From the NCBI RefSeq assembly GCF_020042285.1, contig NZ_CP083388.1, positions 682,001-746,000 on the forward strand: DNA of 64,000 bases, given 5' to 3'. Of the stretch, positions 1-10,529 are shown in pieces (the stretch's first letter is position 1; the number at the start of each line of letters is the position of its first letter). Under the pieces are notes generated by a model. The model was not told the DNA's origin, ran no database searches, and saw nothing but the letters and a program-made list of their open reading frames with translations. The stretch is from Ferruginibacter albus (GTDB lineage: Bacteria > Bacteroidota > Bacteroidia > Chitinophagales > Chitinophagaceae). The translations under genes were made by a program, and so were the position numbers.

Positions 1-33
1 AGTGAGGGGTGGCTGTCTTTTTAAAGTAAACAG

Positions 34-675
34 ATGATGGAAATTGTAAGCTCTTTGGCAGAAGCCTATGCAAAAGAATATACTTCTCCGGAAGATGATC
101 TGATAGCAGAAGTGGCAGCATATACCATGCAAACACACAGCAATGCACATATGCTTAGCGGCCATGTGCAGGGGAGATTTTTGTCGCTTTTGAGCAAGTT
201 GCTTAAACCAAAATGCATATTGGAGATCGGAACCTATACCGGCTATAGTGCTTTGTGTTTGGCACAGGGATTAGAAGAAGGGGGCGAATTGCACACGTTG
301 GAATTACGGGAAGAGGATGCGAATATCGCCAAAGGTTTTTTTGAGCGTTCCCTTGCAAAAGATAAAATAAAGTTGCATTTGGGAGATGCTAAAACAATTA
401 TTCCAACGTTAGATCAAACATGGGATATTGTTTTTATTGATGCGGATAAAACAGGTTATGTAGAATATTTTGACCTGGTAGTTCCATTGGTGAAACAGAA
501 TGGATTAATTATTGCAGATAATGTGTTGTTTCATGGAGAAGTACTATTAGAAACCATCAGCGGTAAAAATGCAAAAGCAATAGATACATTTAATGCACAT
601 GTGAAAAATGATGATAGGGTAGAACAAGTGCTGGCTACTGTAAGAGATGGATTGATGTTGATTAGAAAAAAATAA
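34..675 (+). CDS. SAM-dependent O-methyltransferase (COMT/CCoAOMT-like)
   Basis: Predicted cytoplasmic O-methyltransferase of methyltransferase family 3, which transfers methyl from S-adenosylmethionine to a hydroxyl of a small, often catechol-like, substrate; the substrate cannot be told here. The SAM-binding motif I is LEIGTYTGYS (residues 63-72). FIDADK (135-139) and ADN (161-163) match the acidic and Asn residues that bind the divalent metal in this family. Length (213 aa) is normal. Two ATGs in tandem (34 and 37) make the exact start uncertain by one codon. The gene lies 74 bases before the signal peptide start of the glucosaminidase gene on the same strand. Confidence 0.9.
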   Translation: MMEIVSSLAEAYAKEYTSPEDDLIAEVAAYTMQTHSNAHMLSGHVQGRFLSLLSKLLKPKCILEIGTYTGYSALCLAQGLEEGGELHTLELREEDANIAKGFFERSLAKDKIKLHLGDAKTIIPTLDQTWDIVFIDADKTGYVEYFDLVVPLVKQNGLIIADNVLFHGEVLLETISGKNAKAIDTFNAHVKNDDRVEQVLATVRDGLMLIRKK

Positions 676-749
676 AAATCAAGACAAGATATACTTCATG
701 TAATTCAGCAGGGATGCATGAAAGGGAAAGCAAAAATTCTGTATTGAAA

Positions 750-1913
750 ATGAAGAAAAATATAACAACACTTGTTGTATGCATATTAATGACGCAGGTT
801 GTTACTGCGCAAAAAATAACGCCTGAGCAATATATAGCAACCTATAAAGATATTGCCATGCGTGAAATGAAACGCATGGGTGTGCCGGCTGCCATCACAT
901 TAGCACAGGGATTGCTGGAAACGGAAAGCGGTAACAGCGACCTGGTGAAAAAATCAAACAACCATTTTGGCATTAAATGTAAGAATACATGGACTGCCGG
1001 TGGTGTTAGCCATAATGATGATGCAATAGGCGAATGTTTTCGTTCTTATCCAACAGCAGAAGATTCGTACAGGGATCATAGCAATTTTTTGCGTGGCGGG
1101 GATCGATATGGTTTTTTATTTAAGCTTGATCCAACAGATTATAAAGGCTGGGCCTATGGCTTAAAGAAAGCAGGTTATGCAACCAATCCAATGTATCCTA
1201 CTATTTTAATAAGAAATATTGAACAATATAATTTGGAACAATATTCATTATTGGCAGCAAAGGATATGCCTGTTTATGACCCTTCTCTTTACCAGGATGA
1301 TTCCGAAGTGGCGCAGGTTAAACAGTTAGAAAATGACAATTCAGATGCCAGCACACCTGTTTACCTGGATGCAGCAGGTACTGCCGGTATCATAAATAAT
1401 ACCAAATATATTTTTGCATCAGCAGGAACATCTTTGTTGGCTATTGCTTCAAAAAATAATATCGACCTAAATAAACTTTTAGAGTATAACGATATGAAGA
1501 AGGATGGTATTTTAGCAAAACCACAGATCATCTTTTTACAAAACAAACAAACAAGCGGTGACAAAGATTTTTACATAGTAAAGCCGGGTGAATCGCTATA
1601 TGATGTATCGCAGGTAAATGCTATTCAATTGCAATCTTTAATTGAATACAACCAGTTGAATGAATCGTCGCAATTAATACCGGGTACAAAATTGAAATTA
1701 AAACCGCAAACAACTGCAACGCTGGCACCGGCTACCAATGATGTGCCCGTTAAAGCCAACGGCAATGCTACTATCCATAATGTTCAACCTAAAGAGGGAT
1801 TATATTCCATTGCAAAAACATACGGCGTTACAGTGGATCAGCTAAAAGAATGGAATAACCTGGCGGATGAACAAATACAAATAGGCCAACAATTAATTGT
1901 AAGCAAACCATAA
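750..1913 (+). CDS. Secreted glucosaminidase (GH73-like) with LysM repeats
   Basis: Predicted exported peptidoglycan hydrolase. The frame is open from an ATG at 714, but the ATG at 750 gives a clean signal peptide (MKKNITTLVVCILMTQVVTAQ region), so I chose it. The N-terminal half is a mannosyl-glycoprotein endo-beta-N-acetylglucosaminidase domain with the characteristic LLETESGNS motif (catalytic Glu) followed by NNHFGIKCK. The C-terminal half has three LysM-like modules (about residues 220-265, 272-320 and 341-387, counted from 750), used to bind glycan. It likely acts in the periplasm in cell-wall remodelling. The stop is 3 bases from the next ATG, so it is probably co-transcribed with the phosphoribosyltransferase gene. 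Confidence 0.9.
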   Translation: MKKNITTLVVCILMTQVVTAQKITPEQYIATYKDIAMREMKRMGVPAAITLAQGLLETESGNSDLVKKSNNHFGIKCKNTWTAGGVSHNDDAIGECFRSYPTAEDSYRDHSNFLRGGDRYGFLFKLDPTDYKGWAYGLKKAGYATNPMYPTILIRNIEQYNLEQYSLLAAKDMPVYDPSLYQDDSEVAQVKQLENDNSDASTPVYLDAAGTAGIINNTKYIFASAGTSLLAIASKNNIDLNKLLEYNDMKKDGILAKPQIIFLQNKQTSGDKDFYIVKPGESLYDVSQVNAIQLQSLIEYNQLNESSQLIPGTKLKLKPQTTATLAPATNDVPVKANGNATIHNVQPKEGLYSIAKTYGVTVDQLKEWNNLADEQIQIGQQLIVSKP

Positions 1914-1916
1914 CTA

Positions 1917-2444
1917 ATGCAGGTACACGATAAAAAATTTAAACCATATATAAGCGCTGCAGAAGTAAACGAGCGTATTAAATTATTAGCTGAAAAATTA
2001 AATGCTGATTATAAAGGTAAAAAACCTTTATTCATTGCCATATTGAACGGCTCATTCATGTTTGCGGCAGAGCTGTTTAAAAGTATCCATATAGAAGCGG
2101 AAATTTCTTTTATAAAGCTGGCATCCTATAAAGGAACAAAATCAACCGGAAATGTAATTACTTCAATTGGGCTGGATGAACCATTAAAAGGACGACATGT
2201 AATTATTTTAGAAGATATAGTGGATACAGGAAAAACATTATCGCAATTTTTACCACAGTTACACGATCAGCAGCCGGCATCTTTAAAAATAGCTTCTTTA
2301 TTATTTAAGCCGGATGCATTGCAGCATTCATTAACGATCGACTATCATGGGTTTACTGTTCCGAATAAATTTTTATTAGGCTTTGGTTTGGATTATGATG
2401 GGCTTGGAAGAAATACCGCAGATATTTATCAGCTGGATGAATAA
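1917..2444 (+). CDS. hpt: Hypoxanthine phosphoribosyltransferase
   Basis: Purine salvage enzyme converting hypoxanthine or guanine plus PRPP to IMP or GMP in the cytoplasm. The PRPP-binding motif ILEDIVDTGKT (residues 97-107) is exact for the type I phosphoribosyltransferase family. The C-terminal segment with NKFLLGFGLDYDG is typical of hypoxanthine/guanine enzymes. Length of 175 aa is normal. It starts 3 bases after the glucosaminidase stop, which implies translational coupling rather than a functional link. Confidence 0.93.
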   Translation: MQVHDKKFKPYISAAEVNERIKLLAEKLNADYKGKKPLFIAILNGSFMFAAELFKSIHIEAEISFIKLASYKGTKSTGNVITSIGLDEPLKGRHVIILEDIVDTGKTLSQFLPQLHDQQPASLKIASLLFKPDALQHSLTIDYHGFTVPNKFLLGFGLDYDGLGRNTADIYQLDE

Positions 2445-2523
2445 ATATTGTGCAAATTTTGATTGTTAGATTTTTAGAACAATTCCAATATTTTATTAAT
2501 TTTCTCCAATATAATATCCCGAT

Positions 2524-4281
2524 TTGAAAAAACTACTCCTATATATATTCTTCATTCTTTTTTCCGGAAACCTATGTGCCCAGTATTACTTTACGGGAGA
2601 AATAAAAAATACTAACGGAGAATTATTGCAAAATGTAAAAATCCTGATACGCTCCACCCGCATGCTGTATTATGGTGGTAACGACGGTAGTTACGGCATT
2701 ACTTCTAAAACAGCTACCGATTCTGCTACATTTAGTTTAGATGGTTATGAAACGAAGATCATACAATTAAAGAATGCTGCTTTTCAGTCTTTGGTGCTCA
2801 GATCTTTTTCTGCGAAGCTAACCCGTAGTACGCCGCATCTTAATTCCATAACAACAGATATCAGCAAGGCAAAGCGTTTTATCATATATCCTGAAGATGA
2901 TTCTTATTTTTCTTTTATAGAGAATCAAACTGCAAATGCAAAACAATATCCCAACACTGCTTTTTCATTAAATATCGATAAAGCATCTTACAGTAATATA
3001 CATCGGTTCTTGAATTTTAAAACAGAAGTACCGCCAGATGCTGTTCATATAGAAGAGTTGCTGAATTATTTTGGCTTGCATTACCGCGAGCCTGATAATA
3101 ATGAGCCATTCAAGATAGAGTCTTTTATAACGGATTGTCCATGGAATTTAAAAAACAAGTTGCTATACCTTGCTATTAATGCAAAAAAAATTGAGCTGAC
3201 CAAAGTACCTCCGTGCAATTTGATCTTTTTGCTGGATGCTTCTGGAAGCATGGATATGCCGAACAAACTGCCTTTGATAAAAGCTGCATTTCAATTGTTG
3301 GTTAAAAATCTAAGACCGGAAGACACCGTTTCAATAATAATATACGGTGGTTCTGTTGAAACAATATTGCCTCCTACCAGCGGATCAGAAAAACAAAAGT
3401 TGATACAGGCGATAGAGCAAATAACGCCTAATGGCGATACGCCCGGCGAAGCCGCCATTCGTGCAGCTTATAAGGCAGCAGAAAAAACATTTAATAAAAA
3501 GGCTAATAATAAAATTATTTTAGCAACAGATGGAGATTTTAATGTAGCGCAAACAACTGAAGAGGAACTGGAAAAATTAGTAGAGAAAGAAAGCAAAGCA
3601 GAAATTTATCTTAGCTGTATCGGTGTTGGTAATGGAAATTTAAAAGATTCAAGTCTGCACGTTCTGGCAAAAAAAGGAAGTGGTAATTATGCTTATTTGG
3701 ATAATATCAATGATGCAGAGAAAATGCTGTTAAAGGAAATGACACAAACCATCTTTGCAGTAGCTAATAATGCTTCTGTAAATGTGGAATTTAACACCGA
3801 GGTGATACAGCAGTATCGTTTGATCGGGTTCGATAATAAAAAAGATCTGTTACCTGATAGTACTCTTACATTGCCAGGCGGCGAAATAGGAAGTGGCAGC
3901 AATGTATTAGCAACATTTGAAATTACTCCTGCCTCTTCCCTGGATTCAATCAATAAAACATTTCAACAAAAAGTAGCAGATGTTTATTTGAAGTACAATT
4001 TGCCTGGCGAAGCTGCAACAAAGCAATCCAGGTATATCTGCTTAAATGATTATACTCCTCTTAAGAATATTGATAAAGACATACGTTTTGCAACTGCAGT
4101 AAACTGGTTTGGTTTAAAACTGCGCACATCTAAATTTATTGGTGTTACGGGTTGGACCGATATAGAAAATCTTGCCCTCACTTCCGTGAATGCCGACGAT
4201 TACCTGCAAAAGGAATTTCTTACCCTGGTAGGCATTGCTAAAAAAGTGTATGCTAAAAAGAAAAAGTACAGCAGTGATTAA
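2524..4281 (+). CDS. YfbK-like VWA-domain protein with signal peptide
   Basis: Exported protein of the YfbK type: an N-terminal signal peptide ending LCAQ, a carboxypeptidase-regulatory-like beta domain (about residues 20-90), a YfbK N-terminal region (about 140-210), a von Willebrand factor A domain with an intact MIDAS motif DASGSM (238-243), and a C-terminal DUF3520-like region. VWA domains bind ligands through a metal ion; the partner is unknown. The start is TTG at 2524: it is the only start that leaves a complete signal peptide, and no ATG lies between it and the hydrophobic core. It runs convergent with the alpha-2-macroglobulin gene (26 bases apart). Confidence 0.85.
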   Translation: MKKLLLYIFFILFSGNLCAQYYFTGEIKNTNGELLQNVKILIRSTRMLYYGGNDGSYGITSKTATDSATFSLDGYETKIIQLKNAAFQSLVLRSFSAKLTRSTPHLNSITTDISKAKRFIIYPEDDSYFSFIENQTANAKQYPNTAFSLNIDKASYSNIHRFLNFKTEVPPDAVHIEELLNYFGLHYREPDNNEPFKIESFITDCPWNLKNKLLYLAINAKKIELTKVPPCNLIFLLDASGSMDMPNKLPLIKAAFQLLVKNLRPEDTVSIIIYGGSVETILPPTSGSEKQKLIQAIEQITPNGDTPGEAAIRAAYKAAEKTFNKKANNKIILATDGDFNVAQTTEEELEKLVEKESKAEIYLSCIGVGNGNLKDSSLHVLAKKGSGNYAYLDNINDAEKMLLKEMTQTIFAVANNASVNVEFNTEVIQQYRLIGFDNKKDLLPDSTLTLPGGEIGSGSNVLATFEITPASSLDSINKTFQQKVADVYLKYNLPGEAATKQSRYICLNDYTPLKNIDKDIRFATAVNWFGLKLRTSKFIGVTGWTDIENLALTSVNADDYLQKEFLTLVGIAKKVYAKKKKYSSD

Positions 4282-4307
4282 CTCTGTTTGTTTTTTCTTC
4301 TCATTGT

Positions 4308-7300
4308 TTAGGGTGTAACATTTACTCTCACTCCTTCGCTGTGTGCGGTAAACTCAGGTGCATACATGCATTGAATAGTTGTAATGCCATTACTGAAATT
4401 GCCACTATGTGTTACAAATAATGGATACTCGAAAACATATGTTCCTTTGTATAATTGGCTAAAGAAGAAGTTAGTGCTGGCGTCTTTGGTGCTTTCGTAA
4501 TAGCCTAATCCATCCTGCCATTTGTATTCACTTAAAACATTTACAGGTTCCATGCACGATGCACGCATGTCTTTCATGTGTACATATTCCATGTCTCTGT
4601 CAACACGTAATTCAATACGCACTTTTATTTTATCGCCAACTTTTAAGCTGGTGCTATCTGTAATAGCAATTAAAACGGGACCTGTGTCTGAGTTTCTTTC
4701 AATAAATAATTTCTTACTAAGTTTAAGAGGAGTTTCTGCAGACGTTATTTTATCCAGGTCTTCAAAATACTGCCAATAGACTGAACCCCAGGCGCCACTG
4801 CTTGTAGAAGAAGCAGGAGAAACTGCTACAGAAATATTTCCCATCTCCGGCTTTATAATATTGCCGGTAATTTTTGTTTTAAAGTAGCCGGTACCTGCTT
4901 CTGTGTTTTTAGGATCGGTTTGTATTGTTGTGTCGCCTAAATGTATAGTGACTGTTTTTTCTTCGTTCAGCCATTTACTTCCGGTTAATAATAGCGCATA
5001 ACAGGCTTCTGATGTAGCCTTGGTAGTTTTCCAGTTTTGTGTTTGCTTTTGTTTTAATAGCCATGTCTTAAGATCATCAATAGTTACTTGTGTCTTGTCT
5101 ATTTCTGTAAATGCTTCGATCATTAATGCCTGGCTTTCTATCGGTGCCTGATACCAATAATAACCACCTGTGTTCCATTCTTTCCAATACATGCCCATTT
5201 CTTCATTGGTGATTGAATTTTCTTTTAAAGATTTAATGATCGCTTTTGAGGTGATATTATCATTCGCTCTGTTCAAGCTTAATGCGATCATCGCCTGAGT
5301 GTATTTACTATTGTTCAACCAATATTTTTGCGCTTGAGATTTGTAATAATTATAAGCTATTTGAGATGCAGCAGCAATCTTATATTCAGGAAAGAAGCTG
5401 CGCATGTATAAATAATCAATCGCAATAGAACTTAAATTATTATTACTGAGCCTTACTTTAGATTTTATAAGATTGTCGTAATCTTCTTTTATCTTTTTAT
5501 CGAGATAAGGAATTGCTTTTAAGATAATAACAGACAGGTCTTTGTTCTGTGATAACTGTACTGCATTTAGTTTCTTTAAGTGACCAATACCAGCAACAAT
5601 ATATTGAGTAATGTACCTGTCATCCGGACCGTCTTTGAACCAAACAAAACCGCCATTGCTGCTTTGTAATTCTTTTAACTTGTCGATTGCTTTTTGTGTT
5701 TCGCTGCTCATTTTAACCATATCGAATAACAACGCAATGTTTTTCTTTTGTTGATCTTCATTTTGTGCATCCAATACCCAGGGCGTTTCTTGTAGTAAAG
5801 CGGATTTTAACTCTTCATTTTTTTCTAAGTTCGATTGTAACGCCGCAGTATCGATCGTTTTCCATTTTTCAAATACTGCTTTGATTTTTGGAGTAGAGTT
5901 ACTAACGTAAGATGCCAATGTATTGGCATAATAACGATTAAATGTTTGCTCTGCACATTCATAAGGGTATTCCATTAAATAAGGCAATGCCTGTACAGCA
6001 TACCAAACCGGATTGGATGTAAATTCTATTGTTAATGATTGATTGGTTAAAGTTTTACTGCTGCCGCTGTTTAGTAATTTTTCAAACTTAAAATCTTTCT
6101 TATTTGTATTACGAAGATTTAGCGGTAAACTTTCGGTAACAAGTGTACGATTGGTAAGTACAGGAATGGTGTTTTCTTCTCCGTCTGAAACCTTATTAGC
6201 TTTCGCTACTACTCTGTAAGTTAGAGCGCTGTTGAAATTTACAGGAATTGTTATTGGAAATTTAACTGCAATGCTTTGTCCTGCCGGAACAGTGAAATCC
6301 TGCAATGTTGTTTTGTTAGCAAAAGAAATATCTACAGGCTGATCAGTAGTAGCATCTATTAACTCCAATTGCGCATTGCCGGTAATTATACTGTCACTAA
6401 GATTCACCACTTTAGCACTGAATTCTATTTTATCTCCTTCCCGTAAAAATCTTGGCGCATTGGGTTGTATCATTAATTGTTTTTGAGTGACCAATGTTCT
6501 TTCTATATAACCGCTTGCCATATCTTTTGTATGTGCCAATGTCATCAGCTTCCATTGTGTAAGTGCTTCAGGAATGGTGAATGAAAATTCTACGTTTCCT
6601 TGAGCATCGGTTTTAAGATCAGGAAAGAAGAAAGCTGTTTCGTTGAAGTTTTTACGAATTTGAATATTGTCAGGATTGGTTGTGTTGATTTGTTTGGACT
6701 GACTGATTGTTTTATCCAATTGATCCACTATGCCATCACCATCTGCATCATCGAATTTTGGTTTGGGAGATTTCATGTTAACTCCTGAAACTCTTCCTTT
6801 TAACAATGCGTTAGTGAAATTGCCTGTAGGTCTTTCTGCAACGGATTCATCTGCACTATAATCTCCTTTATATTGAAATTTAGAACTATTAAAATAAAAA
6901 TATGGAACACTCTTTAATGGAGCATCTTCAAATCCAAACATATAATCATAAGACTTCGGATAGTCATATGAAATATAGCTATAGGTATTATAATCTTGGG
7001 ATTCTGCATCATTAAAACCATCTTTACTCCAGTTAATAATAAAATATAAGCTTGGCCAAACATTTGGCTTATACCAGCTATGGAGATTAAATTGATCTAA
7101 AGATGCATCATACATTGCAGTTAACATCTCTGCTGCTACTTTTTCATTTTTATTGCCACTTATCTTAACACTCCATTTTTCATTGGCACCAGGTAATAAT
7201 TTATCTCTGAAAGTATTAAAGCTTATGTTCAGGTCTTTATTACTCCAAGGAATACTTAAGTTGTTAACAGATGAATAAACACGATTGTGTTTTACAAAGG

Positions 7301-10300
7301 CAATACTTAATCCAATACCACCTCTATCATTTTCTGTAATGGGTATGGTAAATTGTAAGGGTTTGTTTTGTCCAATGATAGGATATGTAATCAATGTATC
7401 CCTATTCATCTTGCATGCATATTGAATAGTCCAGATCTTATCAAAACCGGTGTTGACAGAATAATTGACCTTGTCTCCGGGTTCCGCTGTTGGTTTATCA
7501 TTGTTTATTTCAATTGAATTTTCTGTGGAGGTATTGATTGAAGTTAACTGAATATATTTTATTGTTTTTACATCTTCACCATATTTATCTTTTGTAGTAG
7601 CAGTGAGCTTATAATAGCCTGTCGAAAATTGTTTGTTGTCAATTATAAGTTTTCTATTGGTTGAATCCGTAATACCATATACTTTGTTTTGTACATCGTA
7701 ATTCTTTATTTCATTTTCATTCTTATAAATATCATAAGGGAAATAACCGTAGTATTCATCTTTGCTCATTACAAATTGATCGGGCTCATTCCAGTATCTT
7801 TCTCTGAATATTTTTCCCGGGGATCTTAATTTTTCTATTGTAAATGAAACAGCAGCATTCTCTTCGATATCATTTATATTGGTGCTTTTAATAGTCGCTT
7901 GTTTAAAACTATCCAATGCAATTTTATCGGCTACATTAATATTTAGTTGAAGCGTCTGGTAAGAAACCCCTACGGAAGTATTACCGCTTCTTGTTTCGCC
8001 ATTATTATCAGTAATATCAGCAGTTACATCATAATAAAAAATGGGCTCATCTTTTTTATCAACGCTTTTATCAGGGATTGCTTTAAAATGAACAGTAAAT
8101 TCTCCTTTCTCATCAGTTGTTGTTTCTCCGTTAGTAATTTCCATTTCATCGGAATTATTATAAATAGTTTTTCTAAATGAAAAACCATAATCCCACCAGA
8201 TAGGATATTGTACTCGGCGAACCACACGATAACTAACTTTAGCACCATCGATATTGTTGCCTGCATACGCTTTTGCCGTGCCTGTAACGGTAATGCTATC
8301 GTTTAAACGATAAGTGGCTTTGGGTTTAGGAATGTCAACAGAAAACTTTGGGCGCTTATATTCTTCAACATTAAAATAAACATTACTGCCGGTGATAGAA
8401 TCCCGGATAGAGAATTGCCCGGTTAGCAAACCTTGAGGTAAAACAAATTTTCCGTTGCAGGAACCAAACTCATTGGTTGTAACTGACAGGGACGCTGCTT
8501 TTTGAAAATTGGCATCCATCAGTAATATAGTAGTGTTAAAACCTTGTACGGTACTGGTCTTTTTGGTAACGCTGTCAGTGGATGCAAAAATACTTTTAAA
8601 ATAAACTGTTTGCCCAGGTCGGTAAATACTACGATCGGTAAATAAAAATCCAAAAGGCTTAGCTGTTTCTTTAGCATAACTGTTATAAACTGAATTGCTG
8701 TTCATTTCATTGTCTAAAAATAACTCATCATTACCTGCAATTATTTGCAGTAAAATATTCCTGTAATCCTTTGAGTTCCTTAGTTTAAAATGCCCGTTCT
8801 TATCAGTAGTATATTTTTCTGCTTTGGTTTGATCGTATTGATAGGTTGTATAGTTATACTTGCTTTCCCAAACCTGTACCTGTGCATTTGATAAAGGTTC
8901 GCCGCTATCCCTGTTGAGAATATAATAATCATTGTCTGTATGGATAAAGCTGATATTGCTTACATACACTACTTGTTTTGATAATACATTTTTGGTTAGT
9001 GAAAAATCAGGCTGTTGACTCGCTAAAATAAAGTACACACCATCTTCCAATCCATCTGCTTTTATTTCTGTTGAATGTTGCTGGTAATCCTGCAGGTTGG
9101 GCAATGCAATATTCCATTCTTTTATGGGTTTAAGTTTTGTAATGTTTGTCCAGTATTTTTTAGCATCGTTGCGATCCAGTTTTTTTATTTCCTCACGGGA
9201 TGTTTTAATGATACGCACATACAGCGTATTGATATTTTTATAAGAAACAAGATTGCGGAAAGGTTGAGAAGGGATGTTTACCTGCTCGGATGTTAATTTT
9301 AATGATGGTTCGGTAATAGAACTGAGCAGGTTTTTTGCATTGATGCCACCTTCTGATTTTGGAAATTTTTGAACAATGGTTTCGCACAATTCCTTTGCCC
9401 GTTTTATTTCGTATTGATCTTTTGTATTGGTTAGCGGTTCAAACTTTTGTCCATGTTGATAGTAAAGTGCAGCACGCAAATACATTGCCTGTGCGGTAAC
9501 AGAATCGTTGGGATATTTTGTTTCGATCGATCTTAAGGCTCCTTCAAAAAGCTCATCTTTATTTTCCATTACCGCTTTATCGTGTACAAAATTTAAACGT
9601 AGAATATCTGCGTCGATCAAGGCTGAAGGCGAAGCATCTGACAAATGGAATTTCAAAATATCCTGTAACAGTAAGATGGCATTAAAATATAAGGATGAAG
9701 AATCTTTGGTTTGAAAATGGCTGCCTGTAAACTCAATAGCGGGTTTAAAGTAGGCTTCGTCATCAATCGTAAATTCATAAGCAGGCTTGGTTACAGAACG
9801 TTCATCATTATTAAAATAATCGAGTGCCCGAAAAGCAAGAAAATCATACAAGGATGGACGAAGCTTGAGGGTGTTCTGTCCTTTTACAACGATAGCATCA
9901 TATGTATTGATGTTGATCTTTTTAAGTATAGTTTCGTTGGTAAGCGATTGTTTGTATAAAGTTGCAATGGTAGCACTTAATTTTTCAATGCTCCAGGTAG
10001 TAATGTCTTTACTATTCTCCGTTTGTAGTTGAGTGCGATTGTAAAATTTATAGCGATTGTTTTGTAAAAACTGCCAATACAATTGTGCCTGTATACTCTG
10101 CAAAATGTTTTTGGCTGGAACTTTAGCCTTGCTTACTAATGTGTCAAAATAGAAAATGTTTGACTGGGCGCTACCTTCCTGCAAAGCAGTTTTGTAATTA
10201 GCCTGGTAAATGCAGGCTTTTACCTGTTGTACATCGTTATTCTCTTTTACAGCGAGCGCATATATTTTTTGTACTTCCTGTAAAGCGCTTTTGGTTAATC

Positions 10301-10418
10301 CTTTCTTCTCCAATTGATCAACTTTTTTCCAATTAGCCGCATAATCTTTTTGTTGAGCGATGATGGTATGAGTAGCTGTAAGTAGTAATACAGCAAGCAA
10401 AATTCTTTTTGTTATCAT
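4308..10418 (-). CDS. Bacterial alpha-2-macroglobulin family protein (giant, thioester type)
   Basis: A 2036-residue exported protein with signal peptide (cleavage near TIIAQQ). Macroglobulin-type beta domains fill the N-terminal two thirds. A thioester motif CAEQ sits at residues 1488-1491 in the complement-like helical domain, so the bait/covalent-trap chemistry appears intact (the family accepts CxEQ). Alpha-2-macroglobulins of bacteria are thought to trap proteases in the periplasm. Unusual is a segment before the A2M core (about 1204-1230): ALLKGRVSGVNMKS resembles a TonB plug stretch and is followed by an acidic DDADGDG (1223-1229), like a calcium loop. The E. coli homologue neighbours pbpC; no penicillin-binding protein is seen here. 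Confidence 0.92.
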   Translation of the reverse strand: MITKRILLAVLLLTATHTIIAQQKDYAANWKKVDQLEKKGLTKSALQEVQKIYALAVKENNDVQQVKACIYQANYKTALQEGSAQSNIFYFDTLVSKAKVPAKNILQSIQAQLYWQFLQNNRYKFYNRTQLQTENSKDITTWSIEKLSATIATLYKQSLTNETILKKININTYDAIVVKGQNTLKLRPSLYDFLAFRALDYFNNDERSVTKPAYEFTIDDEAYFKPAIEFTGSHFQTKDSSSLYFNAILLLQDILKFHLSDASPSALIDADILRLNFVHDKAVMENKDELFEGALRSIETKYPNDSVTAQAMYLRAALYYQHGQKFEPLTNTKDQYEIKRAKELCETIVQKFPKSEGGINAKNLLSSITEPSLKLTSEQVNIPSQPFRNLVSYKNINTLYVRIIKTSREEIKKLDRNDAKKYWTNITKLKPIKEWNIALPNLQDYQQHSTEIKADGLEDGVYFILASQQPDFSLTKNVLSKQVVYVSNISFIHTDNDYYILNRDSGEPLSNAQVQVWESKYNYTTYQYDQTKAEKYTTDKNGHFKLRNSKDYRNILLQIIAGNDELFLDNEMNSNSVYNSYAKETAKPFGFLFTDRSIYRPGQTVYFKSIFASTDSVTKKTSTVQGFNTTILLMDANFQKAASLSVTTNEFGSCNGKFVLPQGLLTGQFSIRDSITGSNVYFNVEEYKRPKFSVDIPKPKATYRLNDSITVTGTAKAYAGNNIDGAKVSYRVVRRVQYPIWWDYGFSFRKTIYNNSDEMEITNGETTTDEKGEFTVHFKAIPDKSVDKKDEPIFYYDVTADITDNNGETRSGNTSVGVSYQTLQLNINVADKIALDSFKQATIKSTNINDIEENAAVSFTIEKLRSPGKIFRERYWNEPDQFVMSKDEYYGYFPYDIYKNENEIKNYDVQNKVYGITDSTNRKLIIDNKQFSTGYYKLTATTKDKYGEDVKTIKYIQLTSINTSTENSIEINNDKPTAEPGDKVNYSVNTGFDKIWTIQYACKMNRDTLITYPIIGQNKPLQFTIPITENDRGGIGLSIAFVKHNRVYSSVNNLSIPWSNKDLNISFNTFRDKLLPGANEKWSVKISGNKNEKVAAEMLTAMYDASLDQFNLHSWYKPNVWPSLYFIINWSKDGFNDAESQDYNTYSYISYDYPKSYDYMFGFEDAPLKSVPYFYFNSSKFQYKGDYSADESVAERPTGNFTNALLKGRVSGVNMKSPKPKFDDADGDGIVDQLDKTISQSKQINTTNPDNIQIRKNFNETAFFFPDLKTDAQGNVEFSFTIPEALTQWKLMTLAHTKDMASGYIERTLVTQKQLMIQPNAPRFLREGDKIEFSAKVVNLSDSIITGNAQLELIDATTDQPVDISFANKTTLQDFTVPAGQSIAVKFPITIPVNFNSALTYRVVAKANKVSDGEENTIPVLTNRTLVTESLPLNLRNTNKKDFKFEKLLNSGSSKTLTNQSLTIEFTSNPVWYAVQALPYLMEYPYECAEQTFNRYYANTLASYVSNSTPKIKAVFEKWKTIDTAALQSNLEKNEELKSALLQETPWVLDAQNEDQQKKNIALLFDMVKMSSETQKAIDKLKELQSSNGGFVWFKDGPDDRYITQYIVAGIGHLKKLNAVQLSQNKDLSVIILKAIPYLDKKIKEDYDNLIKSKVRLSNNNLSSIAIDYLYMRSFFPEYKIAAASQIAYNYYKSQAQKYWLNNSKYTQAMIALSLNRANDNITSKAIIKSLKENSITNEEMGMYWKEWNTGGYYWYQAPIESQALMIEAFTEIDKTQVTIDDLKTWLLKQKQTQNWKTTKATSEACYALLLTGSKWLNEEKTVTIHLGDTTIQTDPKNTEAGTGYFKTKITGNIIKPEMGNISVAVSPASSTSSGAWGSVYWQYFEDLDKITSAETPLKLSKKLFIERNSDTGPVLIAITDSTSLKVGDKIKVRIELRVDRDMEYVHMKDMRASCMEPVNVLSEYKWQDGLGYYESTKDASTNFFFSQLYKGTYVFEYPLFVTHSGNFSNGITTIQCMYAPEFTAHSEGVRVNVTP

Positions 10419-10513
10419 AAATACATTTTTAATGGAGTTTCACACAGTTACATAGAGACTTTGTATTCTCAGTTATCGTTGTTTCGTTGTGTGAAAATAA
10501 TAGTTTAGTAATA

Positions 10514-10529
10514 GTATGCCGTTGCAGTG
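10514..10529. repeat. Dispersed intergenic repeat, copy A
   Basis: GTATGCCGTTGCAGTG occurs here and again at 14109-14124. It sits between the alpha-2-macroglobulin and sucD genes, close to a TTTCACACA/TGTGTGAAA inverted pair (10438-10446 and 10488-10496). Confidence 0.55.

Noticed and set aside
4308-10418. Plus-strand open frames opposite the alpha-2-macroglobulin gene
   Set aside because: No signal peptide or motif; explained by codon structure on the minus strand.
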